A stretch of 64,000 nt of DNA from the NCBI GenBank assembly GCA_964438865.1, contig CAYTMI010000009.1, positions 77,361 through 141,360 of the forward strand, in the 5' to 3' direction. The notes beneath the pieces were generated by a model. It was not told the DNA's origin. It saw only the letters and a program-made list of their open reading frames with translations, and searched no databases. Below are positions 1-8,651 of the stretch, in pieces (position 1 is the stretch's first letter; every line of letters starts with the position of its first letter). Origin of the DNA: G016234445 sp964438865 (GTDB taxonomy: Bacteria; Chloroflexota; Dehalococcoidia; Tepidiformales; Tepidiformaceae). Made by a program: the position numbers and the translations under genes.

Positions 1-870
1 AGCATCCGCATCCCTGCCGCCCTCTCGGGGTGTGTTGGGCTGAAACCGACCCGCGGCCGGGTGAGCAAACGGGGTGTCATTCCGCTGTCGTGGACGCTCG
101 ACCACGCAGGCCCGATTACGCGCACGGTCGAAGACGCGGCCATCGTGCTCGAAGCAGTCTCCGGTTACGACCCCGGGGACTCGAGCAGCGTCCGCATCCC
201 CGTGCCCTCCTACCGCGACGGCATCGGCGGCGGCGGGAAGGGGTTGCGAATCGGCGTTCCCCGGGCGTTCTACTTTGACCCGCTCCACGACGAGGTGCGG
301 GCGGCGGTGGAGGCCGCTATCCAGGTCTTCCGTGACCTTGGGGGCACGGTCCGCGACGTTGACGGCCTCGACTTCGAGCCCTTTGTGGAGGCGCGGGTCC
401 TGGTTCAGCGCGCCGAAGCTCAGCACTACCACGAGCGCTGGTTCCGCGAGCGGCCCGGGGATTACGGCGCGTCGGTCGCCGAACGGCTTGCGGCGCGCAC
501 TCCCGGCGGGCTGGAACTGGTCGCGGCGCACCGCGCTCTCGCTGCCTACACCGAATCCGTGCGGTCGGTGCTTGAGGAGGTGGACCTGCTGCTCACCCCC
601 ACGATGGCCGGCCCGGCCCCCAAGATTGGAGCGGGCGCGCTCGACTGCGGCCGGGAATCGATGCCTGTTGGGGTTGGACTGGTACGGCTCACGCAGCCAT
701 TCAACGCCACCGGGTTGCCGGCGCTCTCAGTACCCTGCGGGTTCACGCGCGATGGTTTGCCGATTGGCTTGCAACTGGCCGGCCGCGACTTCGACGAAGC
801 GACGGTCCTCCGGGCTGGCCACGCCTACGAGCAGGCGACGGAGTGGCATCTGCGGCGGCCGGTCCTGTAG
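1..870 (+). CDS. Amidase signature family protein, 5' end outside window
   Basis: This is the C-terminal 289 codons of an amidase-signature hydrolase related to GatA. The reading frame is open from base 1. The first visible residues, SIRIPAALSGCVGLKPT, match the region that follows the GG of the family's GGSIR motif, so the first codon (Ser) is probably the acyl-enzyme nucleophile. The catalytic Lys and cis-Ser lie upstream of the window. The rest matches the family's C-terminal half, with LDHAGPITRTVEDAA and a closing LPIGLQLAGRDFDE segment typical of GatA-like proteins. The substrate cannot be told: family members hydrolyse amides, allophanate or Gln for tRNA transamidation. A true gatA lies just downstream on the other strand, so this copy is more likely a catabolic or detoxifying amidase. 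The GTG at 61 is an internal codon, not the start. Confidence 0.85.
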   Translation, partial: SIRIPAALSGCVGLKPTRGRVSKRGVIPLSWTLDHAGPITRTVEDAAIVLEAVSGYDPGDSSSVRIPVPSYRDGIGGGGKGLRIGVPRAFYFDPLHDEVRAAVEAAIQVFRDLGGTVRDVDGLDFEPFVEARVLVQRAEAQHYHERWFRERPGDYGASVAERLAARTPGGLELVAAHRALAAYTESVRSVLEEVDLLLTPTMAGPAPKIGAGALDCGRESMPVGVGLVRLTQPFNATGLPALSVPCGFTRDGLPIGLQLAGRDFDEATVLRAGHAYEQATEWHLRRPVL

Positions 871-920
871 CCGAAACATCCCGGTCGAGGGGAGCGTGTA
901 GGATATTCCTGAGGGATGTC

Positions 921-1103
921 ATGGGCACAGTGAAGCAGGAAGTCCGGCGGATCGCAGACGAGTTGCCAGAAGACGCCAACTGGGACGACGTGATGGAACG
1001 CGTCTATGTCCTGCAAACGATTGAGGCCGGTCTAAAGGCGGGCCGTGAGGGCCGGATGCGGCCCGTGGAGGAGATCCGTAAGAGCTACGGATTGCCGGAT
1101 TAG
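921..1103 (+). CDS. Putative antitoxin of a ParE/RelE-type module
   Basis: A 60-residue acidic protein beginning MGTVKQEVRRIADELPED. It resembles the small antitoxin-like proteins with an ELPEDANWDDV segment that are commonly encoded directly before RelE/ParE toxins. ATG 921 is chosen because GAGGG at 911-915 lies 5 bases upstream; longer readings have no upstream SD and run into the amidase gene. It ends 6 bases before the toxin start, so the two are almost surely co-transcribed. By family logic it would bind the toxin and repress the shared promoter; no DNA-binding fold can be asserted from sequence alone. A candidate -10 element TAGGAT lies at 899-904. Family assignment is by pattern and position. 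Confidence 0.65.
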   Translation: MGTVKQEVRRIADELPEDANWDDVMERVYVLQTIEAGLKAGREGRMRPVEEIRKSYGLPD

Positions 1104-1109
1104 CGGCCC

Positions 1110-1388
1110 GTGAAGGTCTACTGGACCGAGCCCGCGGAGGCGCACCTCAGGGCGATTCATGCCTTCCTCTGGAGTTCTTCGCCACGGTTTGCTGATAGGA
1201 TGATCGACCGCATCACCAGGCGCACCATGCAGATCGGCGAGTTCCCGAGGTCTGGCCGCGTCCTGCCACCGGCAGCCGCAATCGAAGTTCGTGAAGTCCT
1301 GGAGGGCCCATACAGGATCCTCTATGTCGTGGCTCGCGACCACGTCGAAATTCTCGGTGTCCTCCACGGCAGCCGGGAGGGAATCTAG
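1110..1388 (+). CDS. ParE/RelE-family toxin
   Basis: A 92-residue basic protein with the ParE/RelE layout. An N-terminal W-x-EPAEAHLRAI helix region is followed by a second helix (RFADRMIDRI) and the EFPRSGR turn. C-terminal strands follow: VREVLEGPYRILYVV and VEILGVLHGSR. RelE members cleave mRNA on the ribosome and ParE members poison gyrase; the sequence does not decide between them, though the P-x-SGR turn and the R-I-L-Y-V-V strand fit ParE better. The start is GTG 1110, 6 bases after the antitoxin stop. The stop overlaps the stop of convergent gatA by 3 bases. Length is normal for the family. Confidence 0.75.
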   Translation: MKVYWTEPAEAHLRAIHAFLWSSSPRFADRMIDRITRRTMQIGEFPRSGRVLPPAAAIEVREVLEGPYRILYVVARDHVEILGVLHGSREGI

Positions 1389-2845
1389 AGTTCCGGCAGA
1401 CGGTTCGCCCAGCCGAGCGCGCGTTCGAAGGCGTGCGCCGCCATCACGATCCGCGGCTCGTCGAAGAAGTTGCCGATAATCTGCAGACCCACGGGTAGCC
1501 CTTCGCTCAGTCCGCAGGGCACGCTGATCGAAGGCAGGCCGGCCACCGAAGCCGGGAGGGTGTAGATGTCGTTCAGGTACATCGCGTAAGGGTCGTCCAC
1601 TTTCGCCCCGATGGGGAAGGCAACCGTGGGCGACGTCGGCGTGACCAGCACGTCATAGCGGGCGAACGCCTCCTGGAACTCGCGGTTGATCACGGTGCGC
1701 ACCTTCTGCGCCTTCAGATAGTAGGCGTCGTAGTAGCCAGCACTGAGCGCATACGTCCCGAGCATGATCCGGCGCTTCACTTCGGCGCCGAAGCCTCCCG
1801 CCCGGGTGTGCTCCATGTTCTCCCACATGCTCCCGCGCGAACGGTCGCTGTAGCCGTACTTCACGCCGTCGTAGCGGGCCAGGTTCGCGCTCGCCTCGCT
1901 CGGGGCGATGAGGTAGTAGACCGCCAGCGCGTGTTCGGTGCTGGGCAGGGAGAGGTCGCGGTCCACGACGCAACCGAGGCCTTCGAGAATAGCCAGCGCT
2001 TCCTCGATCCGCGCCTTCACGCCCTCCTCCATCCCGGCGATGAAGTACTCCTTCGGCACGCCAATCCGCATCCCCTTGATCTCGCGCCCGAGGTAGTGGC
2101 GAAGGTCCGGGAGGGGCTCCGGGTTGCTGGTGCTGTCGCGGGGGTCGTGGCCGGAGATGCAGTCGGCCATCGTCGCGACATCCTCGACGTCGCGGCCAAT
2201 TGGCCCCACCTGGTCCAGCGAACTCCCGAAGGCGATGATCCCGAAGCGTGACACCCGCCCGTACGTTGGGTCCATCCCCACCATCCCGCACAGCGCGGCC
2301 GGCTGCCGGATACTCCCGCCGGTGTCGCTCCCGAGCGCGACAAGGCACTCGCCCGCGGCGACGGCCGCTGCCGACCCGCCCGAACTCCCGCCCGGGACGA
2401 GCGAAAGGTTCCACGGGTTGTGCGAGGGCCCGAAGGCCGAATGCTCGGTGCTCGAACCCATCGCGAATTCGTCCATGTTCGACTTGCCCACCATCACGGC
2501 GCCCGCGCGGAGCAGCTGCTCGTAGACGTGGCTGTCGTAAGGAGGGATGAAGTTTTCGAGGATCCGCGACCCGGCGGTGGTCCGCACGCCCGCGGTGACG
2601 ATCAGGTCTTTCACCGCCACCGGGATCCCGGTGAGGGGCGTCGCCGTGCCTGCCGCGAACCGGACGTCGGCCTGGTGGGCCTGCTGGAGCGCCAGGTCAG
2701 CGGTGGTCGTGATGTAGGCGTGGACACGCTCTTCCACGGCCGCCATTCGTGATAGGACGGACTCGGTGAGCTCCACCGCCGTGAACTCTTTCGAACGGAG
2801 GCCTTCGTGGGCTTCGTGGGCGGTCAGCCGCCAGAGGTCGCTCAT
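1385..2845 (-). CDS. gatA: Glutamyl-tRNA(Gln)/aspartyl-tRNA(Asn) amidotransferase subunit A
   Basis: A 486-residue full-length GatA, the glutaminase subunit of GatCAB. It releases ammonia from Gln to amidate Glu-tRNA(Gln) or Asp-tRNA(Asn). The amidase-signature triad is visible: Lys79 in PVAVKDLI, cis-Ser154 in PGGSSGGS and acyl-Ser178 in GSDTGGSIR. The C-terminal GLPVGLQIIG segment is typical. ATG 2845 overlaps the gatC stop in an ATGA junction, so the two subunits are translationally coupled. No gatB is seen in the window and it must lie elsewhere. The gene converges on the toxin gene, with overlapping stops. Identity is considered firm because of the gatC neighbour. Confidence 0.96.
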   Translation of the reverse strand: MSDLWRLTAHEAHEGLRSKEFTAVELTESVLSRMAAVEERVHAYITTTADLALQQAHQADVRFAAGTATPLTGIPVAVKDLIVTAGVRTTAGSRILENFIPPYDSHVYEQLLRAGAVMVGKSNMDEFAMGSSTEHSAFGPSHNPWNLSLVPGGSSGGSAAAVAAGECLVALGSDTGGSIRQPAALCGMVGMDPTYGRVSRFGIIAFGSSLDQVGPIGRDVEDVATMADCISGHDPRDSTSNPEPLPDLRHYLGREIKGMRIGVPKEYFIAGMEEGVKARIEEALAILEGLGCVVDRDLSLPSTEHALAVYYLIAPSEASANLARYDGVKYGYSDRSRGSMWENMEHTRAGGFGAEVKRRIMLGTYALSAGYYDAYYLKAQKVRTVINREFQEAFARYDVLVTPTSPTVAFPIGAKVDDPYAMYLNDIYTLPASVAGLPSISVPCGLSEGLPVGLQIIGNFFDEPRIVMAAHAFERALGWANRLPEL

Positions 2846-3129
2846 TCCAGCACCGCCCGCACCCTGAAGAACCCCTCCTCCTGCTCGGGAGCGTTCTTCA
2901 GGATCTCCGCGCGTGGCAGCGACGATGCAACTTCATCGGCCCGCATGACGTTGAAGAGAGGGAGGGGATGTGCCGTGGGCTCAACAGCCTCGGTGTCCAC
3001 CGCCGAAAGTGCGGAAAAGTGATCAAGGATGCCGGAAAGCTGGTTCGCGAGGCGTTCCACCTCGGTCTCCGTGAGCGCAATCCGGGCGAGTTTCGCGATG
3101 TGGAGGACGTCTTCTGGGGTGAGAGCCAT
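2842..3129 (-). CDS. gatC: Glutamyl-tRNA(Gln)/aspartyl-tRNA(Asn) amidotransferase subunit C
   Basis: A 95-residue GatC, the small subunit that wraps around GatA and stabilises GatCAB. The N-terminal LTPEDVLHIAKLARIALTE is the family hallmark, and the length is normal. It is the first gene of a gatC-gatA operon. No SD precedes ATG 3129. Instead a -10-like TACGCT (3142-3137, minus strand) sits 7 bases before the ATG, which suggests leaderless initiation (inference). Confidence 0.94.
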   Translation of the reverse strand: MALTPEDVLHIAKLARIALTETEVERLANQLSGILDHFSALSAVDTEAVEPTAHPLPLFNVMRADEVASSLPRAEILKNAPEQEEGFFRVRAVLE

Positions 3130-3188
3130 GCAAGTGAGCGTACAACGACAATACCTTTACCGCGCGCGTGGCCCGGAGATCCCGGCTT

Positions 3189-3197
3189 TGCTACGCT
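3189..3197 (+). promoter_or_regulatory. Extended -10 promoter for the penicillin-binding protein gene
   Basis: TGCTACGCT is an extended -10 (TGn followed by a TANNNT hexamer). Transcription would start near 3204, about 64 bases before the GTG start. The same TGCTANNCT form recurs before rpsB, the oxidoreductase at 25465, gltB and ispG. No good -35 is seen. Confidence 0.45.
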
Positions 3198-3267
3198 CGG
3201 AAGCGATGGATCACCCCCTGCCGCAGTGGTCCCCAGCCGTGGCCGGGGAAGCCCCCGAGGGCCGCGC

Positions 3268-6200
3268 GTGAACAGTGTCTACAAGCGCCGTCTCCTTCGC
3301 GCCCGGTCGCGGCGCCGCCGCGGCGGCATGCCCTGGTGGGTAACCGGCCTTCTCGCCCTCTTCGCGCTCGGGTCCATCTGCGCCGCGGCGGCTATCGGCG
3401 CCGTCTTCGCGGTCTACCAGTCCTACGCCGAGGACTACGTGCCTATCGACGAAAAGCTCCGCCAGACCAACATCGGTCTCACCGAAATCTACGACCGTGG
3501 CGGCCCCGATACTGGCGTCCTCCTTGGCGCGCTGACGAACTCCGACGCCCAGCTCCTGGAACCCGTGCCCCTCGACCAGATCTCCCGCTGGGTCATTCAG
3601 GCCACCATCTCCACGGAAGACGACAGCTTCGAAACGAACCCCGGCGTCAACCTCCGCGGCCTCATGCGCGCGGCGTGGGAGAACTACACCCAGGGCGGCA
3701 TTGGTTCCGGCACGGGCGGCTCGTCGATCACCCAGCAGCTCATCAAGAACGTCTACATCTGCCCCAACATCGGCGACGAGCAAACCCGCTGCGTCACCGC
3801 CGCCCGGACGATCGACCGCAAACTTCGCGAAATCACCTACGCCCTGGAACTGGAAAAGGACTACACCAAGGACGACATCCTGACGTGGTACCTGAACCAG
3901 ATCTCCTACGCCGACCGCTACGTGGGCATCCAGGCGGCGGCGCAGGGGTACTTTCGCAAGGACGCAGTCGACCTCACCCTCGGCGAGGCGGCGCTCCTCG
4001 CGGGCGTCCCGGCATTCCCGACGAAGTACCACCCGCGCCTGAACTGCGTGATCGACAAGGACGACCCTGAAGGAAAGGCCTGCGTCGTCGATGGCCTCGG
4101 CCGGACCGTGGTCGGTGGCGACGCCAAGCAGCGCCAGGAAGACGTGCTCGACCTGATGGTCCGCCATGGCCGGGCGACCTTCGCGGAGGCGGAAGCTGCC
4201 AAGGCGGAGGACATCCGCGTCTACGGGACCACGAACCCGATCAAGTCCGCTGCCTTCATCGACAACCAGGTGGAGCCCCGGCTCGTGCGGATGTGCGAAG
4301 CAGGCTGGCTCCCCAAGGTGCCCGGGGCGACCGACTGCACGGCCAGCGTCCACGCCGCGGGCTATCGCGTCACGACGACGCTCGACTGGAAGGCGACCGA
4401 GCGCGCCACCCAGCTGATCCAGGAGTGGGTCGCGGACGGCGAGGCCAAGGAGTGCGACTGCCACAACGCCGCCATCGTGACGATCGAGCCGAGCACCGGC
4501 CAGGTGACAGTCTACGCGGCGAATCGCAACCCGAATGAGCTCGCGGACCGCCGCGTCGCGGGGAATGTCGACCAGCTGACGGAGATCAACCAGCCGGGCT
4601 CTTCGTTCAAACCGGCCGTCTACCTCACCTGGTTCGACGTCCTTGGGAAGGCGCCCCTCAACATCTTCTGGGACACGAGCCCTCTGACGATCGAAGGGGT
4701 CGCTATCACGAACCCGCGCTCCGATGCGGGCTACGAAGGCGCGGGCCTCATCTCCGCCCGCGCGGCGCTGGGCGGCTCGCAGAACGTCGGCGCCTTCCGG
4801 GCTGCGCAGGAAGCCGGCCCCGACAACGTCATCGAAATGGCCAAGAAGCTGGGGATCACCACCCTCCAGCAGTACTTCGACCCCACCTGGAATTCGCACG
4901 CCGACGTCACCTACGGCGCGTCGATCGCGACCGGCGGCGCGAACATCCGCGCCATCGACATGGCCTACATGAACTCCGTCTTCGCCAACATGGGCGCCAT
5001 GGTCGGCGTGGAAACCCTGGCCAGGACCATCGAGCCAAAGGATCTTAAGAGTTTCGCCTTCACCGAGGGGGCCGAGTACGACCGCGCCTATAAGCAGTAC
5101 CAGGACTTTGGCCGCGGCCACATCCGCCTTCCCGGCACGCGCGAACTGGACCCGATCGTCGTCCTCCAGGTGGAGGACATCGACGGCAACGTGCTCTTCA
5201 CCCAGGGCGAACCAAAGCGTAAGCAGGTGGTCGACGCGGGTTCGGTCTGGCTGCTCAACTCCGTCATCTCCGACTGCACCTCCCGGTTCATCATCTGGGG
5301 CTGCGGCGGGAGCAACAACGACCTCGCGCTCGATTCGTTCGTCGATGGCGTGAAGATCCCGACCGGCGCGAAGACCGGCACCCAGCAGGGCCCGCTGAGC
5401 GCCGCCGACACACTCGAAACGTGGATGAACGGCTATTCCCGTTACGCCGCCACGGCCCTTTGGGTTGGCAACGCGACCAACGAACTGGTCCGCGACGGTC
5501 CCGGCGCAAACTACGCCACGGCCAACACCACGGTCCGCCTCTTCAAGAACTGGATGGGCGAATACCACGCCATGCTCAAGTCGCAGGGGGTCTTCAGCGT
5601 CCCCGAAGGCTTCGAAGCGCTCCGGCCGAACAACGTGGCGTTGAGGGACGTCGAGACGCCCGCCACCGACCGCATCTACACCTCAAACGGCAAGGACCCC
5701 CCGAAGTTCTGCGAGCAGGCCGTCCGGGGCTGGGTGCGCACCGATGTCACCTTCAAGAGAGACTGCGAAGCGAAGGACATCGACAGCCGCAACGGCCTCC
5801 TGGCCAGCGACCAGACGCCCGCCCAGTTCCGCGTCAGCAAGAAGTTCGTGAAGCTCCCCGGGTTCAAGGCCGACCTTGCGAAGACACTCGCGGAGAAGAC
5901 GCACATCCCGATCGTCCCGACCGAAAAGAGCGCCGGGCAGGTTGCGGTCGCCATCACCAACCCGACGAACGGCAAGACGATCACGGCCAACTCCGAGGTG
6001 GTCGGCAGCGTCCAGGCCAGCAACGTGAAGACCTGGAAACTCGAGATCGGTGCGGGGAGCAACCCGACCGAGTGGAAGACCATCGGCACCGGGACGACGC
6101 GCGTCCAGAACGCCGTCCTCGGGACGATTGACCTGAAGGACCTCAAGGATGGCGTCTACACCGTTCGGCTCACGGCGGAGGACGCGGTCATCATCGGACT

Positions 6201-6312
6201 CTCGACATCGGTGACGATCAACGTCAAGAAGGGCCCCGGCGGCACGACTACCCCAACGGAGACCGGCACTCCGTCGCCGTCGCCGTCGCCGTCGGCCACG
6301 CCGACGCCTTAG
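3268..6312 (+). CDS. Class A penicillin-binding protein (bifunctional transglycosylase/transpeptidase)
   Basis: A 1014-residue membrane-anchored peptidoglycan synthase. A basic cytoplasmic N-terminus precedes one membrane segment (about 24-50). A GT51 transglycosylase domain follows, with putative catalytic Glu117 in STEDDSF and an ITQQLIKN motif. Then comes the transpeptidase domain with Ser445-S-F-Lys448, an SQN motif and KTG at 702-704. After it are an Ig-like segment and a Pro/Ser/Thr-rich tail encoded partly by four CCGTCG units (6271-6294). It polymerises lipid II and cross-links peptides outside the membrane. GTG 3268 is chosen because the membrane segment follows closely; longer readings run antisense into gatC. 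It converges on the formyltransferase gene with a 4-base overlap. Confidence 0.92.
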   Translation: MNSVYKRRLLRARSRRRRGGMPWWVTGLLALFALGSICAAAAIGAVFAVYQSYAEDYVPIDEKLRQTNIGLTEIYDRGGPDTGVLLGALTNSDAQLLEPVPLDQISRWVIQATISTEDDSFETNPGVNLRGLMRAAWENYTQGGIGSGTGGSSITQQLIKNVYICPNIGDEQTRCVTAARTIDRKLREITYALELEKDYTKDDILTWYLNQISYADRYVGIQAAAQGYFRKDAVDLTLGEAALLAGVPAFPTKYHPRLNCVIDKDDPEGKACVVDGLGRTVVGGDAKQRQEDVLDLMVRHGRATFAEAEAAKAEDIRVYGTTNPIKSAAFIDNQVEPRLVRMCEAGWLPKVPGATDCTASVHAAGYRVTTTLDWKATERATQLIQEWVADGEAKECDCHNAAIVTIEPSTGQVTVYAANRNPNELADRRVAGNVDQLTEINQPGSSFKPAVYLTWFDVLGKAPLNIFWDTSPLTIEGVAITNPRSDAGYEGAGLISARAALGGSQNVGAFRAAQEAGPDNVIEMAKKLGITTLQQYFDPTWNSHADVTYGASIATGGANIRAIDMAYMNSVFANMGAMVGVETLARTIEPKDLKSFAFTEGAEYDRAYKQYQDFGRGHIRLPGTRELDPIVVLQVEDIDGNVLFTQGEPKRKQVVDAGSVWLLNSVISDCTSRFIIWGCGGSNNDLALDSFVDGVKIPTGAKTGTQQGPLSAADTLETWMNGYSRYAATALWVGNATNELVRDGPGANYATANTTVRLFKNWMGEYHAMLKSQGVFSVPEGFEALRPNNVALRDVETPATDRIYTSNGKDPPKFCEQAVRGWVRTDVTFKRDCEAKDIDSRNGLLASDQTPAQFRVSKKFVKLPGFKADLAKTLAEKTHIPIVPTEKSAGQVAVAITNPTNGKTITANSEVVGSVQASNVKTWKLEIGAGSNPTEWKTIGTGTTRVQNAVLGTIDLKDLKDGVYTVRLTAEDAVIIGLSTSVTINVKKGPGGTTTPTETGTPSPSPSPSATPTP
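6271..6294 (+). repeat. Four tandem CCGTCG hexamers
   Basis: Perfect head-to-tail hexamers encoding Pro-Ser repeats in the C-terminal tail of the penicillin-binding protein. Such runs are prone to slippage, changing tail length in steps of two residues without a frameshift. Confidence 0.85.
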
Positions 6313-7226
6313 CGGAAGCGGAAGCCTTCCCTGAGCCCGGCCGCGGCGGCCCATTCCCCTGCGCCCGTCTTCTTGGCGCCTTCCGGCTGCACCCGGAGCA
6401 CGCGGAGGACGCCGCCGTTCAGCCGGACCGTGAACCCGTCGCCGTCCACCGTCAGCACCCGCCCGGGCATCCCCGCTGCCTGCTCGCCGGTCAGGCGAGA
6501 GTCGAAGAAGCGCAGCTTCGCATCGGCGTACGTCGTCCACGCCCCCGGTTGCGGGTTGCACCCCCGGATCCGGGCGTAGATCTGGTGGGCGGGTTCGTGC
6601 CAGCGAATCTCACCGTGGGGCTCGCCGCACGGCGGTTCGTAGGTGGCCAGAGCGTGGTCCTGGGCGTGGTGGGGCGGGTTACCCGCCGCCACCAGTGCTA
6701 CCGACTCCGCCACCGCGTCGATCCCCATCGGGAACAGCTTGTCGAAATAGAGCGAGCCGACGGTGTCGTCCGGGCCGATCGGGCAGCGCTTCTGGAGGAG
6801 GACCGGCCCGGCGTCGATCCCCTTTTCGGGCCAGAACATCGTCAGCCCGGTTTCGGTGTCCCCGTTGATGATCGCCCAGTTGATGGCCGAGCTCCCCCGG
6901 TGAAGCGGCAACAGGCTCGGGTGGTACTGGACCGTCCCCTGGCGGGGCAGACCGAAGACGGAGTCGGGCAGGATCTCCGTCACGAACGCCATCACGCAGA
7001 GATCGCCGGCAATTGCGGCCCACTGGCCCAGCCCTCCGGGGGACTTCAGCGAGGCCGTGTCGAGCAGCGGGATACCCGCCTCCTCCGCCGCCTTCCAGAG
7101 TGGGTCCGGGCGGCCGGGGTCGCGGGGCGCCGGGGCGCTCACCCCGGACAACTCCACTCCCTCGGCCTGGAGCCGACGGAGCGCTGCCTCACCGAACGCG
7201 GCCTGGCCAATCAGTGACACACGCAT
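6309..7226 (-). CDS. Formyltransferase related to methionyl-tRNA formyltransferase
   Basis: A 305-residue protein of the formyl_trans_N fold. Catalytic-type segments are visible: YHPSLLPLHRGSSAINWAI, which holds the family's HPSLLP-type loop, and GIDAGPVLLQ, followed by a C-terminal OB-like domain. It transfers a formyl group from 10-formyl-tetrahydrofolate. The true Fmt acts on Met-tRNAi, but the N-terminal region also resembles the hydrolase domain of 10-formyl-THF dehydrogenase and sugar-amine formyltransferases. Without def or a fmt-type neighbour, fmt is plausible but not assured. ATG 7226 has a strong GGGGAGA SD. Longer readings start in non-coding sequence. Confidence 0.75.
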   Translation of the reverse strand: MRVSLIGQAAFGEAALRRLQAEGVELSGVSAPAPRDPGRPDPLWKAAEEAGIPLLDTASLKSPGGLGQWAAIAGDLCVMAFVTEILPDSVFGLPRQGTVQYHPSLLPLHRGSSAINWAIINGDTETGLTMFWPEKGIDAGPVLLQKRCPIGPDDTVGSLYFDKLFPMGIDAVAESVALVAAGNPPHHAQDHALATYEPPCGEPHGEIRWHEPAHQIYARIRGCNPQPGAWTTYADAKLRFFDSRLTGEQAAGMPGRVLTVDGDGFTVRLNGGVLRVLRVQPEGAKKTGAGEWAAAAGLREGFRFR

Positions 7227-7518
7227 GCTGTCATCTCCCCGGGGAATCCCCGCGGAGTGTACCGCACCGCGGGTCTCCAGCCTCGGCACGCCGTTCAGGA
7301 ACGGTGACCGCGGGACAGCCGCCGAAAAGCCGTGCGCTCCTTCGCCCCGCTGCGTCACATCCCGCCGTCGCGTACACTCAGGTGACTATGGGTACGGCTC
7401 AGAGCAGAAGAGGTTCCCGGGGCGACGCAACGCACGTCGCCCCTGCGCGCCGGTAGCGCCCGCAGCCCGGCCCTGCCCCTCAGCGGGCGTACCCTTCTCT
7501 GTCCCCCAGGAGTTCCCT

Positions 7519-8016
7519 TTGATTTCTATCGAGGCGGCGCGGATCGCCGACGCCGAAGCTATCCATCAACTCGTCACCTTCTGGGCCGACCGCGGCGACA
7601 TGCTCCACCGGCCCGTTGGCGAAATCTTCGAAGCCATCCGCGACTTCAAGGTTGTCCGTCTCGAAGGCGCCGTCGTCGCTTGCGGCTCGCTCCACATCAT
7701 GGGCTCCGACCTCGCGGAAGTGCGGTCGCTGGCGGTGCGCGAAGACCTCCAGGTCAAGGGGATCGGCGCGGCGATCGTCTCCGCCTGCATCGATGATGCG
7801 CGCAGCTTCGGACTCGACCGCGTGTTCGCCCTCACCTACCGCCCGGGGTTTTTCGAAAAGCAGGGGTTCCGCATCGCCAACGTGATGGAGTTTCCCCAGA
7901 AGGTCTGGAACGAGTGCGTCCGCTGCCCGTTCTTCACCAACTGCAAGGAGGTGGCGGTGGTGCTCGACCTCAACCCGCGCGAGAACCTCGGCCTGCCCGT
8001 GCTCGGGAGCGGCTAA
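7519..8016 (+). CDS. GNAT N-acetyltransferase, N-acetylglutamate synthase-like
   Basis: A 165-residue single-domain acetyltransferase. The acetyl-CoA loop is seen in LQVKGIGAAIV, and the C-terminal half contains NVMEFPQKVWNECVRCPFF, typical of the short ArgA-like N-acetyltransferases that start arginine synthesis. It would transfer acetyl from acetyl-CoA to glutamate or a similar amine. TTG 7519 is chosen as start because an AGGAG SD lies 6 bases upstream (7508-7512) and the GNAT fold begins immediately (ISIEAARIADAEA). The gene is isolated, with no arginine genes beside it, so the substrate is inferred only from similarity. Confidence 0.72.
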   Translation: MISIEAARIADAEAIHQLVTFWADRGDMLHRPVGEIFEAIRDFKVVRLEGAVVACGSLHIMGSDLAEVRSLAVREDLQVKGIGAAIVSACIDDARSFGLDRVFALTYRPGFFEKQGFRIANVMEFPQKVWNECVRCPFFTNCKEVAVVLDLNPRENLGLPVLGSG

Positions 8017-8023
8017 GGCAGCT

Positions 8024-8569
8024 TCAGCAGCATTCCCCGAGCGAGTCCAGCGCCGCCATCGGCAGCGTCTCCGCGTTGATTCCGGACCCCGTCGCCACGG
8101 AGACCGTCACCCCCGCGGGCGGCGGGACGATGGAGGGGCGGTGCAGCTGGAACGCCAGCCGCGAGGCGACTGCGCCCGCTGCCGTCGCGCCCGTCCCTTG
8201 GAGGACGAGGCCGAACGATGAGCCGGTGAGGCGCCCAACGACGTCTGTCGTGCGCGTGAACGAGCGGATTCGCCCGGCGATCTGCTCGAGCAGGTCATCT
8301 CCGCGGCGCCAGCCTTCGTCCCGGTTTAGCGCCGCCAGCCCGTTGACCTTCACCACCACCAGCGAAAGCGGCGAGGAGGGGGCCAGCGCGCCTACCCGTT
8401 CGAGGTGTTCGAACAGCGCCCGCCGCGTGGCCACCTGGCAGAGCGGGTCGCGTTCGAACGAGCCGAAGAGGCGCTCGGCCCGGGTGCGGGTGTCACGGGA
8501 TGCCGCCTTTGCCGGGCTCCTGGCAGGGACGATGAGGCGCAGGTGGGCGGGCAACTGGGCGAGAGTCAT
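8024..8569 (-). CDS. Degenerate GGDEF-domain protein
   Basis: A 181-residue protein with the GGDEF fold pattern. DPLCQVATRRALFEHL matches the usual DPLTGLxNRR segment. VKVNGLAALNRDEGWRRGDDLL matches the metal/substrate helices, but the first metal Asp position is altered. The signature site reads TGSSF (about 115-119) instead of GGDEF, so diguanylate cyclase activity is very unlikely. It may bind a nucleotide or protein, or simply be decaying. No sensor domain or membrane segment is visible. It converges on the acetyltransferase gene. Confidence 0.7.
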   Translation of the reverse strand: MTLAQLPAHLRLIVPARSPAKAASRDTRTRAERLFGSFERDPLCQVATRRALFEHLERVGALAPSSPLSLVVVKVNGLAALNRDEGWRRGDDLLEQIAGRIRSFTRTTDVVGRLTGSSFGLVLQGTGATAAGAVASRLAFQLHRPSIVPPPAGVTVSVATGSGINAETLPMAALDSLGECC

Positions 8570-8651
8570 GCGAGGGTCTCCACTGGACGGCTGGTGCGGA
8601 TTGTCCTATCGACGGTGCCTCACGGAGATAGGTGCTTCCCTCACGGCCCCC

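Noticed and set aside
2968..3267. N-terminal extension of the penicillin-binding protein
   Set aside because: It would run antisense through gatC and adds unconserved sequence. The membrane anchor follows GTG 3268 closely.
6271..6294. CCGTCG repeats as CRISPR or mobile element
   Set aside because: They are in frame, without spacers, and encode a Pro-Ser tail.
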